A DNA stretch of 64,000 nt from NCBI GenBank assembly GCA_039545355.1, contig BCJJ01000032.1, forward strand, positions 62,001-126,000, read 5' to 3'. Positions 20,539-31,300 of the stretch are shown one piece after another. This DNA is from Trichosporon coremiiforme. Lineage: Eukaryota; Basidiomycota; Tremellomycetes; Trichosporonales; Trichosporonaceae. Made by a program: the position numbers and the translations under genes. Numbering within the stretch: position 1 is the stretch's first letter; every line of letters begins with the position of its first letter. The notes beneath the pieces were generated by a model. The model did not search any database, was not told where the DNA came from, and saw only the letters and a program-made list of their open reading frames with translations.

Positions 20539-21594
20539 CTACGTATTTACCGCCGTGCCACCCTCTCTGGCCGCTTCACCGACGGGGCAATGTCTCTCGA
20601 TGCGGGCGCACTCCCTCTGCAACTCCTCAGCCCTCTTGTGCATGTGCTCAGCCTTCGCAGCCATGAGGCTCAGGTCCCGCTGCATGTCCTCCAGCTCGAG
20701 CTGCAGCTTGACTCTCTCCTCTCGCATCTCCTTTAGCTGCCTCAGCTCCAGCAATTCTTCGAAGAGTTCTCGAGCCACGGCCCCGCGCCGACCAGCAAAT
20801 GTGGGACGCTGGCTGGGCCAGTCCCCCGAAGGTTCCAACGGGATCGCTGTCCGTCCACCTGTCCTCGTGCTCATACTCTTTCGAGGCACGGTATGGCCGG
20901 CGCCGGGCGCAGCCCTCGTACAATGGATGCTGCTGCTCGGGATCATCCCCGTACTCGGAGTCGATCCAGGCATCCTGCGCCTTGTACGGCTCAGGCTTGT
21001 CCCTCAACTCGCGGACCCAGGTTGGTCTGCCGCCTGCGCTCCGTTCGGTGGGTGCGTAGTCCGTAGCCGCGTAGTCACCGACACACGTCTCGCAGTACCT
21101 CCCGTCGGGCCGGTTGATAGCGGCTCGCTCCCAGACCCACCACGGATTCCACCACGTCAGGCGTTTGCGCGTCCAGCCCATCGAAGGGTCGAAGCGCTCG
21201 CCGTCACTGTCCTGCGCAGAAGAGGACCGCTGGAAGTAGGCGTTCTCTTCGAAGCCGTCGTACGCGCGCAGGTTGTGCGGCCGGTCGGTGATGACTCGCG
21301 GGGCAGTGCCGAGGATGGTCATACCACCTGGGGAGGCGCCCACCCAGGAGGAAGCACGGGGCCGACGATAGGGGGCGAGAGCTTGTCGCTCAATGAGGCG
21401 AGACCTGTCGATGGCCTAGTGGACGACGGTGGCGACACGGTGGTGCGCTTGGCCGGCGGCGAGCGCATGTCCCACTTGGTGCTGGGCTTGCGCTTGCGCT
21501 GAGCTCCGTGGCTAGGGGAGTTGGAGCGGATCACGGTGGGTGTCGCCCTGGGAGAAGGAAGAGACCCGACGTGGTAGCACCGCAGGAGCCACAA
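20539..21594 (-). pseudogene. Unrecognised coiled-coil gene spread over three frames
   Basis: Three minus-strand pieces follow each other with coding-like composition but in different frames. Piece 1 (from about 21594 to 21330): TPTVIRSNSPSHGAQRKRKP.., ending SPPIVGPVLPPG. Piece 2 (to about 20850): VGASPGGMTILGTAPRVITD.., with a Trp-rich stretch LTWWNPWWVWERA and CETC. Piece 3 (to 20539): GAVARELFEELLELRQLKEM.., LELEDMQRDLSLMAAKAEHM, HKRAEELQRECARIERHC. No GTRNGT..YAG intron joins them; a one-base frameshift at each junction (near 21330 and 20870) would. Piece 3 resembles the helix of the 18.3-kb gene. Most simply a decaying member of a local orphan family; sequencing errors are the alternative. 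Confidence 0.45.
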
Positions 21595-22899
21595 TCCACC
21601 GAGGAGGCCATGGTGACTCCGTGAGGATGTCGGAAGGAATGAGACGAGGAGAGAAGAAACGGTTAAAAAACAGTCGCCACCAAGGGCCTGTTAAGTGACT
21701 TCGATGTGCGCTAGCCGATTCTTAGTGCCACTGACTCGACTCTGTGAGAAATCAATCTGCTCCCGACTGCCGATCTGGACCCGTCGTATAGGCAGGTCAT
21801 GAGTGGGTTATGCTATCAGCGATGGAAGAGATGTGGGCCTGCTGGAACAGTCCGCTCGTCCACTACGGTGAGTGTTTCTGGGACCTCCGGCCGTCTGGGG
21901 GTCTGTCCGATCATCCGGTTTTCTGGGTCTCGGCCGGTCCCAGAAGCGGCAAGCGAGTGAGAAGTGCATGCTGTAAGGCGCGTGAGCGACAGAGAAGAAG
22001 AGAAGCAGGAACCAGGTGGTGCGTGCATCCTATACGGATGTCAGGGCTGTCCGAAGGGCTGAGTGGTCGACCGACATGTGATGCTTGCGCTCCGCTAACT
22101 CCCACGGTGAGTGGATGGCGTACGACCGACGGGCAGCAGGTCCTTGTCGATAACTCCATGCATTAGCGTAGTGTGCAGATGGTTCGAAGAGTCTGCATGC
22201 GTCGGCATGCCTCATTGTGCGGTGTACATTTGACGTTCAGTCAAGGGGAGATGACAGGTAAACATCTCGGCACACGTTATCTCCAGCCGAACTACCGACT
22301 TAGACGCCGAGGGGTCTTGCCCGAATCGCGATGTAAACAATGCCGCAGCGAGGGACACAGGGCCGTACGCGCCAGGCTTGGAGCGACTCTGCACCGAGGT
22401 CTTCGCACAGACATTCCAGAGCGTGACGCGTTAGCGGTGCCACCAATATCATGTGGCGTCGTGGAGCCATTTGACGAAGTACTGGATCCCTTCATGAGGC
22501 GTTGGCGTTGTAACGCGTGTGAATGAGAAAGATTTGCTGTCATAAGCAGGTGACTCTGTGTATTGCTGACGAGAGCGCATGACTGTGGTGCTTGTTGCGA
22601 GTGCAAAATGAAACGTTACAGGTAATCGCAATATGTGCCAACGCCATCGACGAAGGGCGTTCATGATCGTCGCGCCAAGTCGGTCCCGCTCCACAACACA
22701 CAAGGCGCAGTCCGCACCTTGTGCACCTCGTGCATTCTTGCACCCACTGCTCCAAGGTCAGTGCACTGCACTCCGCAGCGCGCGGCATGCATCTTGACAT
22801 TGTTCCCAGGCAATGGGGCATTGTCACGTCCCCCACCACGCTGCCTCATTTCTCAAGCCACCACCTCAATCAGCAGAACCCACCGAGATCGCCAGCGCC
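21595..22899. other. Intergenic
   Basis: 1.3 kb without a convincing gene. A short minus-strand coding-like fragment (TPTPHEGIQYFVKWLHDAT, ending at 22449) has no partner exon and may be a relic or chance. Confidence 0.45.
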
Positions 22900-25542
22900 A
22901 TGCCTCCCACGCGTACACGACCTGCTCGTGCCGCATCCAAGGCTGCAAAACCTTACGACGACATCGTGAGCCCCGACCCGAACGAGGTGACCGAAGAGAA
23001 GCCCGGCGTTGATGAATTGGACGAAGACACCAAGTCTGACCTGAACGACGTGGGGCCCAAGCGTCCAGTCAAGGGCAAGGGCAAGACTAAGGCTGCCGCA
23101 GCTGCGACTGGATCCAAGTGGTCGGGTGAAGAAGACTGGGCTCTGTTCCAGGCCATCTTCCCCCGTGCGAGCAAGATCGACTGGAACGCCGTGTCGGCCG
23201 GCGTCGGAAGGGATGCGAAGGTGAGTCTGATGTGCCTGCTGGCCGCCTGCTGTGAGCCTGTCTTGCGGTCTGCGAAGCTGGGCGACAGTTGAGAGATGGA
23301 GGTCCTTTCCGTCCTGTCAGGTGAATGGCCTAACCCTTGGGTGGCTTCCAGGCATTGTTGACTTCAGCCTGGTCATGTCTTCGGGTCTCATCGCGTGGCC
23401 GGTGCGCTTCCCTGCAGAGTGAGACTTGTGAGTCATGTTCATGAGACGCGGTTCCAGAAACGCCATTACAGCTCGTGGCGCGTTCCATGGATCGACGGGC
23501 CGGATGCGTTCTTGCTGTTCGTGAACTTGCTAGACAGTCGCCCATGTTCACATGGCGTGCGGGCTACTTTATCAGGGAGCAGTAGACATGAGGATCTCCG
23601 CAGGCCATGGGAGAGGACCTCGTTTCTGTATCCGAGCGGCATGAGTAGATCAAGTCCTGGTCGCGAAGGTCTGTGGATCAGAGTGGATCTGCAGCGTGCG
23701 GCCCGCTGCCGCCGCTAGCGCCGCTGGGTCTGCCCCGGGGTCCTTTCAATGAAGCCGAGGTGGCCCAGAGGGGCACGCGAGGCGCCGCGTGATACCCCAA
23801 GTGCAATGAAGTCAGAAGACGCAGGCGACGTACGACGTCGTCACCTCTGTGCCCTTTGCCAGCTGGCTGTTGGCAGGGTTGGCTCACTCGCGCTAAGCGT
23901 GTGCTGCGGCTCGCTGGAACAGAGCACGTGGAACGTCGGCTCCCGGGCACGCGCAACGCACTCGCCCGCCCTCATTCGTACTGCCTATCACTGGTCGGGT
24001 GCTGTCTGGAACGGCGTCGCACGCTCGAGACCTCACGCCAACACGCGGGGTACACGGGGTATCTAGCGGGGTGAGCGGGGTGTTGCGCCGCGCAGAGCAC
24101 GCTGAGACGCTTCCACACGTTCGGGTTGCAAGACCCCCCAGCCAGCTGGCCCGTGTGCGCGGGTGCTAGTCAGCGACATTGCGGATACAGGGGGCGCGGC
24201 GCGCCGCCGCATTGGTCGAGCGAGTGCGGTCAGCGCGGTAGGTGTAACAGTGGAACATGGGACACATGGGACGCTGGTGGGAGCGGGTGAGCGGCAAGTG
24301 CGATCGTCGGTGGCCGAATTGGTGTCGGTGCAATCTTGCTCGCTTCAGCAACGCGCATCCACAGTCCTTCTGACATTTCTGAACCCAATTGCAGACGTTT
24401 CCATCACACGCAGGCGCTGAGGAGCCTGCTGAGTCGCTAGGGGAAAGCTCACGCAGGCTTCCTGCTCGCTCACGCGTGCTATAAATCGGACTTGTCGTGC
24501 GCAGGAGGCGACAGGCCAATAGGTTTCTGGACGTATGGAGGATGAAAACAGGTGGAATGAGCGTTTCACGCGTCAGGAGCCCAAGGGCTCCTTACGGCGT
24601 GTTACGACATGGTCACCTGTACTTGCGGCCGCTGCTGTCCCGCTCGACAATACGCAGATCCCGAGCCCTTACGCCAGGGAGCCCTTCTGGCAGCGTGTGC
24701 GCGACGAACAGGGCGCCAGGTCAGAAGTGTCCGAGCCAGTCTCGCGGCCTGCGTTTAGCGTGTCAGCGGGTGCCGTCAGCTCTCACACCAGCTGCCGAGA
24801 ACTGGCGTGGAGCGTCAGGTAGACTGTCGTAATAGCGCCGGGTGGACACATCATCAGAGCCCGTCTGTTCGTTTGCCCCGATCCAGCGCGGAACCGACGC
24901 TTCGCATCCACGATCGCCTTCAGCTGTCGGACATGGGTGCCGCCTCACCAGGTTCTCATTCCCCAGAGCTGACGGTTCCTGAGGCCAGTTGACACGGAAA
25001 AAGGCATTACAGCAGAGGCGTCCAAAGAGTTGAAAGCAAGGTTTGGATCCAGGATGCTTTCCTGCTCCCTTGCTCCCTGACCTCCTCCGGCTCTGGGACT
25101 CAGCAGACGCTGGCCAGGCGCAGCCCACAACGCCCAGCAACCAGGCCCGGCGCTATGCTTGTTTGGTCCTGTGAGCCGGGCCTGCCCAGACGACGACAGC
25201 GAGAGCGGCCGCACAGCACACAGGCTGGCGTACTCTTGTTCCCCAGCTGTCTCCAGTTCCCCGGGTGCCAATCTTGATGGAAGCTAGAAATCCAGCGCGA
25301 CGCTGCGCAACGGTCGACGGCGCAGCAGCCGTTGATCGGGACCGTGGTCTAGAAGCCGAGGGACCGGCAAGGGACGAGGAACGGCCGGGCGGCATGCAGA
25401 GCTTGGAGGCTGGCATGCAACACCAGCTAGCCTACGCGCCGTGCTGCGGGCTAACGAGCAGGCATGTCAGAACCGCTTCTACGCGCTAGACAAGAAGAAG
25501 AAGCTCGAGGCCGCCGTCAAGTCCATCTCCAAGACGACTTAG
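22900..25542 (+). CDS. Small Myb/SANT-domain protein, two exons split by a 2.24-kb intron
   Basis: Exon 1 22900-23220 encodes MPPTRTRPARAASKAAKPYD.., an acidic linker, a Lys-rich stretch, then GSKWSGEEDWALFQAIFPRA and IDWNAVSAGVGRDAK, the first two helices of a Myb/SANT repeat. A gtgagt donor follows. The third helix is found 2.2 kb away: after ctaacgagcag, exon 2 (25462-25542) reads ACQNRFYALDKKKKLEAAVK and ends SISKTT. DAK joined to ACQNRFYAL is a typical Myb third helix and the phase is exact, giving 133 residues. Probably a nuclear DNA- or chromatin-binding protein; specificity unknown. The intron is roughly forty times longer than others in this window. Confidence 0.72.
23221..25461 (+). 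other. Unusually long intron (2241 nt), possible insertion
   Basis: Bounded by gtgagt and ctaacgagcag. It contains no ORF I recognise, no obvious transposase or reverse transcriptase motif, and no clear terminal repeats by eye. Its size compared with the 32-220 nt introns elsewhere suggests a decayed mobile element inserted into a short intron; this is inference. Confidence 0.5.
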
Positions 25543-28305
25543 TCTGGAACGCCCGGCACGCAGTACGCGTTAGCTAGACCATGTGCACGATTCGTGTGAT
25601 TTAGGTGACGCAGGTGAGCAAGCTGACACAAAACGGCGCGTCGCATTCGCACGCACATCTCCTTATCGCACTGGACGCAACCTTGTTCTGAGACTGGCTC
25701 GACTGACTCTCAGACGTTCGGGTCGAGCGGACAGGCGGACAATCTGCGGGGCGTTTAACGGGGTGCCGGCGGGCTCCCATGCGAAACGGCGGATAGGTCT
25801 TATCGCATTCTCGTCCTCGGCGCCGTTCTTCTTTACGCACATCGATGTCTCAGATTCGTACACCCAGCCTCTTCGGTCGTCAAATCGACTCGCTGCATTC
25901 GACAGTTTCTCGTTTCTGCATCTCCATTCGGCCTGATCAGACTTCAGGCTTTCCGTGTTCTCCGTTCAATGCCGCTCGGCTCTCCTTTCACTCTCGTTTC
26001 TGCTTCCCATTCATATGAATGAATCGTAAAACAAGGTTCCTCGGCCCAGCATGCGGGTCTTCCAGCATCTGCGGCGATCGCGGCGCAGCGCTACTCACCC
26101 TCCGGCTTCCGCTCAGCGAAGCTCGGGATTGTCCGCTGCATACGCACGCCGATGTGCTCAGACATGTCGCACCCACATGTCAGACAGTGAGCATCAAGCT
26201 CGGACCCAAACAATGACGGGCCATGCTTTGTTTACTGCTCAGTCTGTGCGTTTGAGGGACAGTCGCGCCAGGCCGCGGCGCCGTACCCGTCCCACAGACC
26301 CCCTTCAGGTGCATGGAGCCGAGCCAGGTTTCTCCAGGTTTCGGCGAGGCAAACTGGGTTGCTCCTCGCAAACCTTGGTTTCCTAGGCGCACTTACAGGG
26401 CTCAGGCGAATCTCATTCAGTGATCAGTCAGTCTCCTGGGGCCAACCTGTAATCTCGGCCGCCATGATACCTGGTGAGGCGCGCTCCAAATTGCATTCTG
26501 GTATGGAGATCGAGCAAGCCGAAGCGCCGCGCGCCGGCTCAGCCTCCGGCGTGGAAACCTGCGCCTCAGCGGCGTAGAGCAATCAGAAGCTTCGCCGGTC
26601 TGTTTGTCGCGGCTTATAGGCCCTCGGCGCACGGGTGCTCGACCTTTTCTGTGTGCTTCTGTGAGGTGGCGCTCGGCGCGCGGCGTCAACACCCCTGACA
26701 ATGCGACGACGAGCATACCCCGGCTGCGGTGCGCCAGACGTCAGCCAAACATCTGGAGATATGGGGACCGTGCATTCTGGTTCGGAAAAGCAAAAGCAAG
26801 CGCGCTGCGCGCTTCATGTAGCGCGTATAGCTTGCTCCGCGCGAGCCGCAGTGATCGCCCACATACCACAGCCTGCGGCATAACGCTGCGTCTAATGATG
26901 AATTGATCGCTGACCACTTGACCTCGACGCGACGAGCCTGATTTTGCGGCGCTCGGGGTTGAATGGAGCCCGTACGCCAAAGCCCAAACACGCCCACATT
27001 CAAGCTTCTCAATGACGAGGGTTCACTGAAATGGCTTATGGAAGGTGTTACACTTGGAGCGAGCGCGCTTCAGAGCTTTAGACCTGCATCCGTGGAGCCT
27101 TGTGAGAGTGGGAGAAAGGTCTCGCGTTTCAGCTGGGCTGGCGTCGCCTCTTGTCTTTGTCGCACTCGTCGGGTCACTTGCACAGTCACGCTACCACTTT
27201 TCCCTCCTACCCCCTCCCACCTTGGCTGAGGCGAGACAACTGTGCGCCAATACGCAGCACCATGCACAGTGTAGCCATGGTGCATACCCGAAAGGTGAAA
27301 TGCCATCGCCAGGGGCCGCTGTCACCGGACCACAGGGGTCGGTGCAGCCATGGTGAGCAGCCATGCAGACAGCTCGCAAGCAAGGGACGCGAGGGACGCA
27401 GATGCTTAAGGGGCTCAGGCTAAAAGACGTAAACATGCTGGCGTGCCTTCAGGAAAAACAAGGGCTCGTCGAGGATGGCGCAGGATGCTATCCTTAGCAA
27501 TCCCAGGACAAGCTAAGTTCGAGAGGATCGGGTCCAGTGACAGGCCAGGTGCACGACCCCAGTCCCCGACATCGCCCCAGGTACCCCAGACTGATCGTTC
27601 GGTAGACTTCTGACAGCTCGAACAGTGACCTGCGGACCTGACCTCGTCCTGGCTCGTTGCTCCTGGCGTCAAGCCTCGGCTGAGCGGGCTCTCTGTGGGC
27701 GCTGCAGGTGTACGGTTTGCGTGCGAGAGCATACCATGCCATCATGGATATAGGAACGGTGCGTAACTGCTTCTTGTTGACCGTCCCTCTTCGACCTCTC
27801 GACATCTTTGCTCGGCCGCGTTCTTGATTTTCTTTCGTTTGGATTTTAACTTAACTCATAAACGCCCCCCCTGCCCCGGCTGCCCGGTCCCCCTTCTTTC
27901 ACCTGCCCATTCCCGGCCGACCCCTTAGTTCGACTGTCGACTCGGCCCTCGTCACCACTGCTTCTCGCCTGTACACACGATCGCCCAATACGACCCCGAC
28001 CAGTACACGACTGACAGACGGACGCGCCCAGAACGTAGCCTGAACTCTACCGCACAGATAGACTTCGCCCCGTCGGCAAGTCTGGCTTGCTCTAGGTTCT
28101 CCAGGTACTGCGAACGGGTCATTTCTCGACTGACCACTCGCTACCGGCTGCTACAAGTCTCTTACACGCCCGTCGGTCCGTATCCGTCACCCGGTGCACC
28201 CGGCGCACCCCGTTCACCCCGCTCACCTCACCTCGCCGTTCTCCTTATTATAAACTTCGGTGCCTCGACAGGTCCTCCCGGCTGGAGATTCTCCACGACC
28301 TCACC
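25543..28305. other. Gene-poor region with possible coding relics; 5' region of the RA-PH gene
   Basis: No intact gene. Around 25.6-26.9 kb both strands carry short coding-like frames (for example minus, ENAIRPIRRFAWEPAGTPLN near 25780-25830) without splice partners or a recognisable domain. From about 27.8 kb the plus strand is CT-rich, with a tattataaa element at 28246-28254 shortly before the ATG at 28306. Confidence 0.4.
28246..28254 (+). promoter_or_regulatory. TATA-like element
   Basis: The sequence tattataaa lies 52-60 nt upstream of the ATG at 28306, following a pyrimidine-rich stretch. Role inferred from position. Confidence 0.4.
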
Positions 28306-31300
28306 ATGACGACCATGGTGCAGCCTTCACCCGTAGGCTTCGGTTCCTCTCACGGTCACGTCCCGACGCATTCTCATACGCAGTATCCTCAGCAGCAGCA
28401 ACTTCAGAACTCTCAGCAACCTCAGCAAGCGAAGCAACCTCGACCACCGCTTCCCCCGACTCCCCAGCGCGCTCCTCCACCCCCGCCTTCGCAGCACCCG
28501 TACGGCTCTCAGCACGTTGAGCACGGCACGCAGCAGTTCGTCCCGTATACGACACCGCAGTCGTCGGCCTCGAACCTCGCGACGATCACTGAGTCGGCGC
28601 CTCCGTCAGCCGGCACGACCCCGCGGACGGCAGCCCAAGCCTCGTTCCCGGACCTGACGCCAGCGCCGTCACACGCGCCCTCAGCAGCAGCCTCGACGGA
28701 GGAGCTCGCAGCACTCGAGTTCGCTCACGAGACGGGCGCGCCCGCGACAGGGCTGTACTCGCAGAACGGGCTGTGGTCCGACGACTCAGACGAGGAGGAG
28801 CAGAGAATGAGCTGGCGCCAGCGTCTCAGCAGCAGCACGGCGGGAGATCGACGGAGCGTCAAGTCCTCAAAGAGCAATGGGGGACACTCGCACCGCGGCT
28901 CGCGGTCCAAGATGGACAGCATCATCTCGCCCTTGAGCGTGGAGAGCCCATGGCCGTGGTCGCGAAAGAGCGTCGCTGAGAGACGCGAAAGCCCCCCCGC
29001 CAACGAGCAGCAGGAGGTGCTCGCCGGCGACAACCCGGTGCGCGGCGGCAGCGGAAACCGGCACAGCGGCCGCATGTCGCCCTCCGTCAGCATCAGCCCG
29101 TGTCCCCCGCCCCATGCGGGCGGGAAACACCAGCACACGGGCTCGATGCACAGCATCTCGTCCCAGCACTCGACCGTCAGCGCCGCGAGCGTGACGAGCA
29201 ACGACCTCACCATCAAGCAGCGGATAAGCATGGGCCGTCTCCGCCGCAAATCGACGAGTAAGGGCGGCTTCAACGACTTCCCGGACGTTATTCCAGCGGT
29301 CCCGCAAATCCCCGCCGCGCTCGAGAGCACGCTTAGCATCCGCTCGCAGATGAGCAGTTCGCGCGGATCTCTCCCTGGAACAGCGGGTGATGGTAAGAAG
29401 GATCTGAAGGCAAGCGCGAGCACGAAGGCGGACCACGTCAGCGTCTCCGTCATCCCGACGAGCAGCAGTAGCTCGAGTCTGAAGGCTCTGGCAGCTGAGG
29501 CGCGAGTCCACGCCACTTCGCCGAGCCCGAACAGCCCGCGCCCCCTCGCTTCGCCGATCACTACGCCCCGACAGCAGCAGCAGCCGCTTCCCTCACCCAG
29601 TCCCACGCCGACGAGGAGTATGCCGCAACCAGTCCCGATGCCTACACCTACGCCGGCGCCGACATCAGCAGCCCCGACCCCGCGCGCGCCGCCACGAACC
29701 CAGGCTCCGGCCAGCAACCGGTTGAGTATCACCGCCCAGCCGAAGAAGGAGGAGAAGGACCGCCCGAAGTCGTTCATCAAGCGCAACGTCGAGCGTCTGT
29801 GGCGGAGCAAGTCTGCCCACGGTCTGAATGAGAACTACGACGGACTTGAGTCGTCCTCCCCTCCGCCGGTCCCGGAACTGCCGTCAAAGTTGCGCAAAGC
29901 ACCGGCACCACAACAAGCCAGTGGACGCGCGACCCCCGCTACTCCCGCTGCCACCCTCGGGCGCATCTCGAGCCCGGTCGCGAACCCCATCGCCGCCAGC
30001 GCCGTCTTCCCAGTGGCTCCGGGAACGTCGGGAGCGACGCCAATGTCGCCCGTCGCGACGGGTGCGACTGGCCATTCGGCCGCTTCAGCTCAGACGGGCA
30101 ACTTTGCGACGATATCGGGTCTGCCCTCTTCGTCCCCCGCCGGCGACGAGCTCGCGGCGCACCTGGCCGCCTTAGATGCGAAGTACCCTTCCTTCAGTGC
30201 CAGCACGCTGGGCGGGGCAGCGGGCAAGTCTACGCGCTCCTTCAACCTGATCGACCCCGACGAGGCGCTCGAGACAGACCCGTTCGCGTCGGCTTTCGAG
30301 CCGCCCCGTCGCCCCCTCAGCCGCGTCATGAGCCGTACTTCGACCCGCACATCTGCGCGGGACAGTACGCGCGACTCGATGCTGACGCTGGACGAGGACG
30401 TGCCCCGCCCTTGGACCCCGGGACTCAACTCGCCCAGTATGAGGAGCCTGATGCCGAGACTGTACAAGAGCAAGAGCTTTGCGAGCAGCAGTCGTCCGAG
30501 CTCCATGGCCATGTTCTTCTCCAAGGACAAGGAAGCAAAGGCGCCGCCGACGCCAGATCTCCCCACGCACACGGTCGTCAACAGCCCCGTGCCCGTTGTC
30601 CCTGTTGTCCCTGTTGTGCCCTCTGCGCCTTCTGATGTCCCCAGCCCTAGGCCGACGCCGAGCCGATCACCGCTGCATATCACAGACACGGAAGTGGAGG
30701 AGAAGGCAAATGCGGCCGAGGAGACGCCAGTGTTCTACGACAGCTTTGACGTGCCCCCTAGTGAGGACGATCAGCCGCGGTCGCGCTGTGGCAGCGTTAC
30801 GAAGGGTGAGATTGCACAGGTGTCACGGGCGTTCCCTGCGCCGCCGACGACGTTTGTAGATGAGCTGGAGAAGCTTGAGCCGGTGGTCCAGCAGCCTCAG
30901 CAGCCACAGGCGTCGATAGTGGGGCCGCCGCGCGGTAGCAGTTGCAGCAGCGTTTCAAGCGTGACCGCCAATGTGATGGGCGGAGGTCAATCGGGATCTC
31001 CGCGCCAAGACGGGGACCCTGAGCCTGCGCCTGGACGCTTGAACCTCGATCGCGACGTGAACCACGACAACCGCATCTCATCCCATCGCCATTCAAGCAA
31101 CTCGTCAGACGAAGACATCGACATCGGGCCCCGTCACTCCGCCTCCGTCTCTGGCTCCTCCCTCGAGCTCCGTACTCCCCACCACAACACCCACCCAGAC
31201 TCGTTCGCCACCCAGCCCGCAGCCCTCAAGGAGCGTGACCGCGACTCACGCGACCTCCTCGAGGACGACATCCCTCCCCGCCCAGACTCGGCAAACTCGT

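Noticed and set aside
23221..25461. Terminal inverted repeats or LTRs in the long intron
   Set aside because: I looked for matching ends and target duplications and saw only short, unconvincing similarities.
28725..29810. 361-codon minus-strand ORF within the RA-PH gene
   Set aside because: Antisense shadow of a Ser/Pro-rich coding region, with no recognisable domain.
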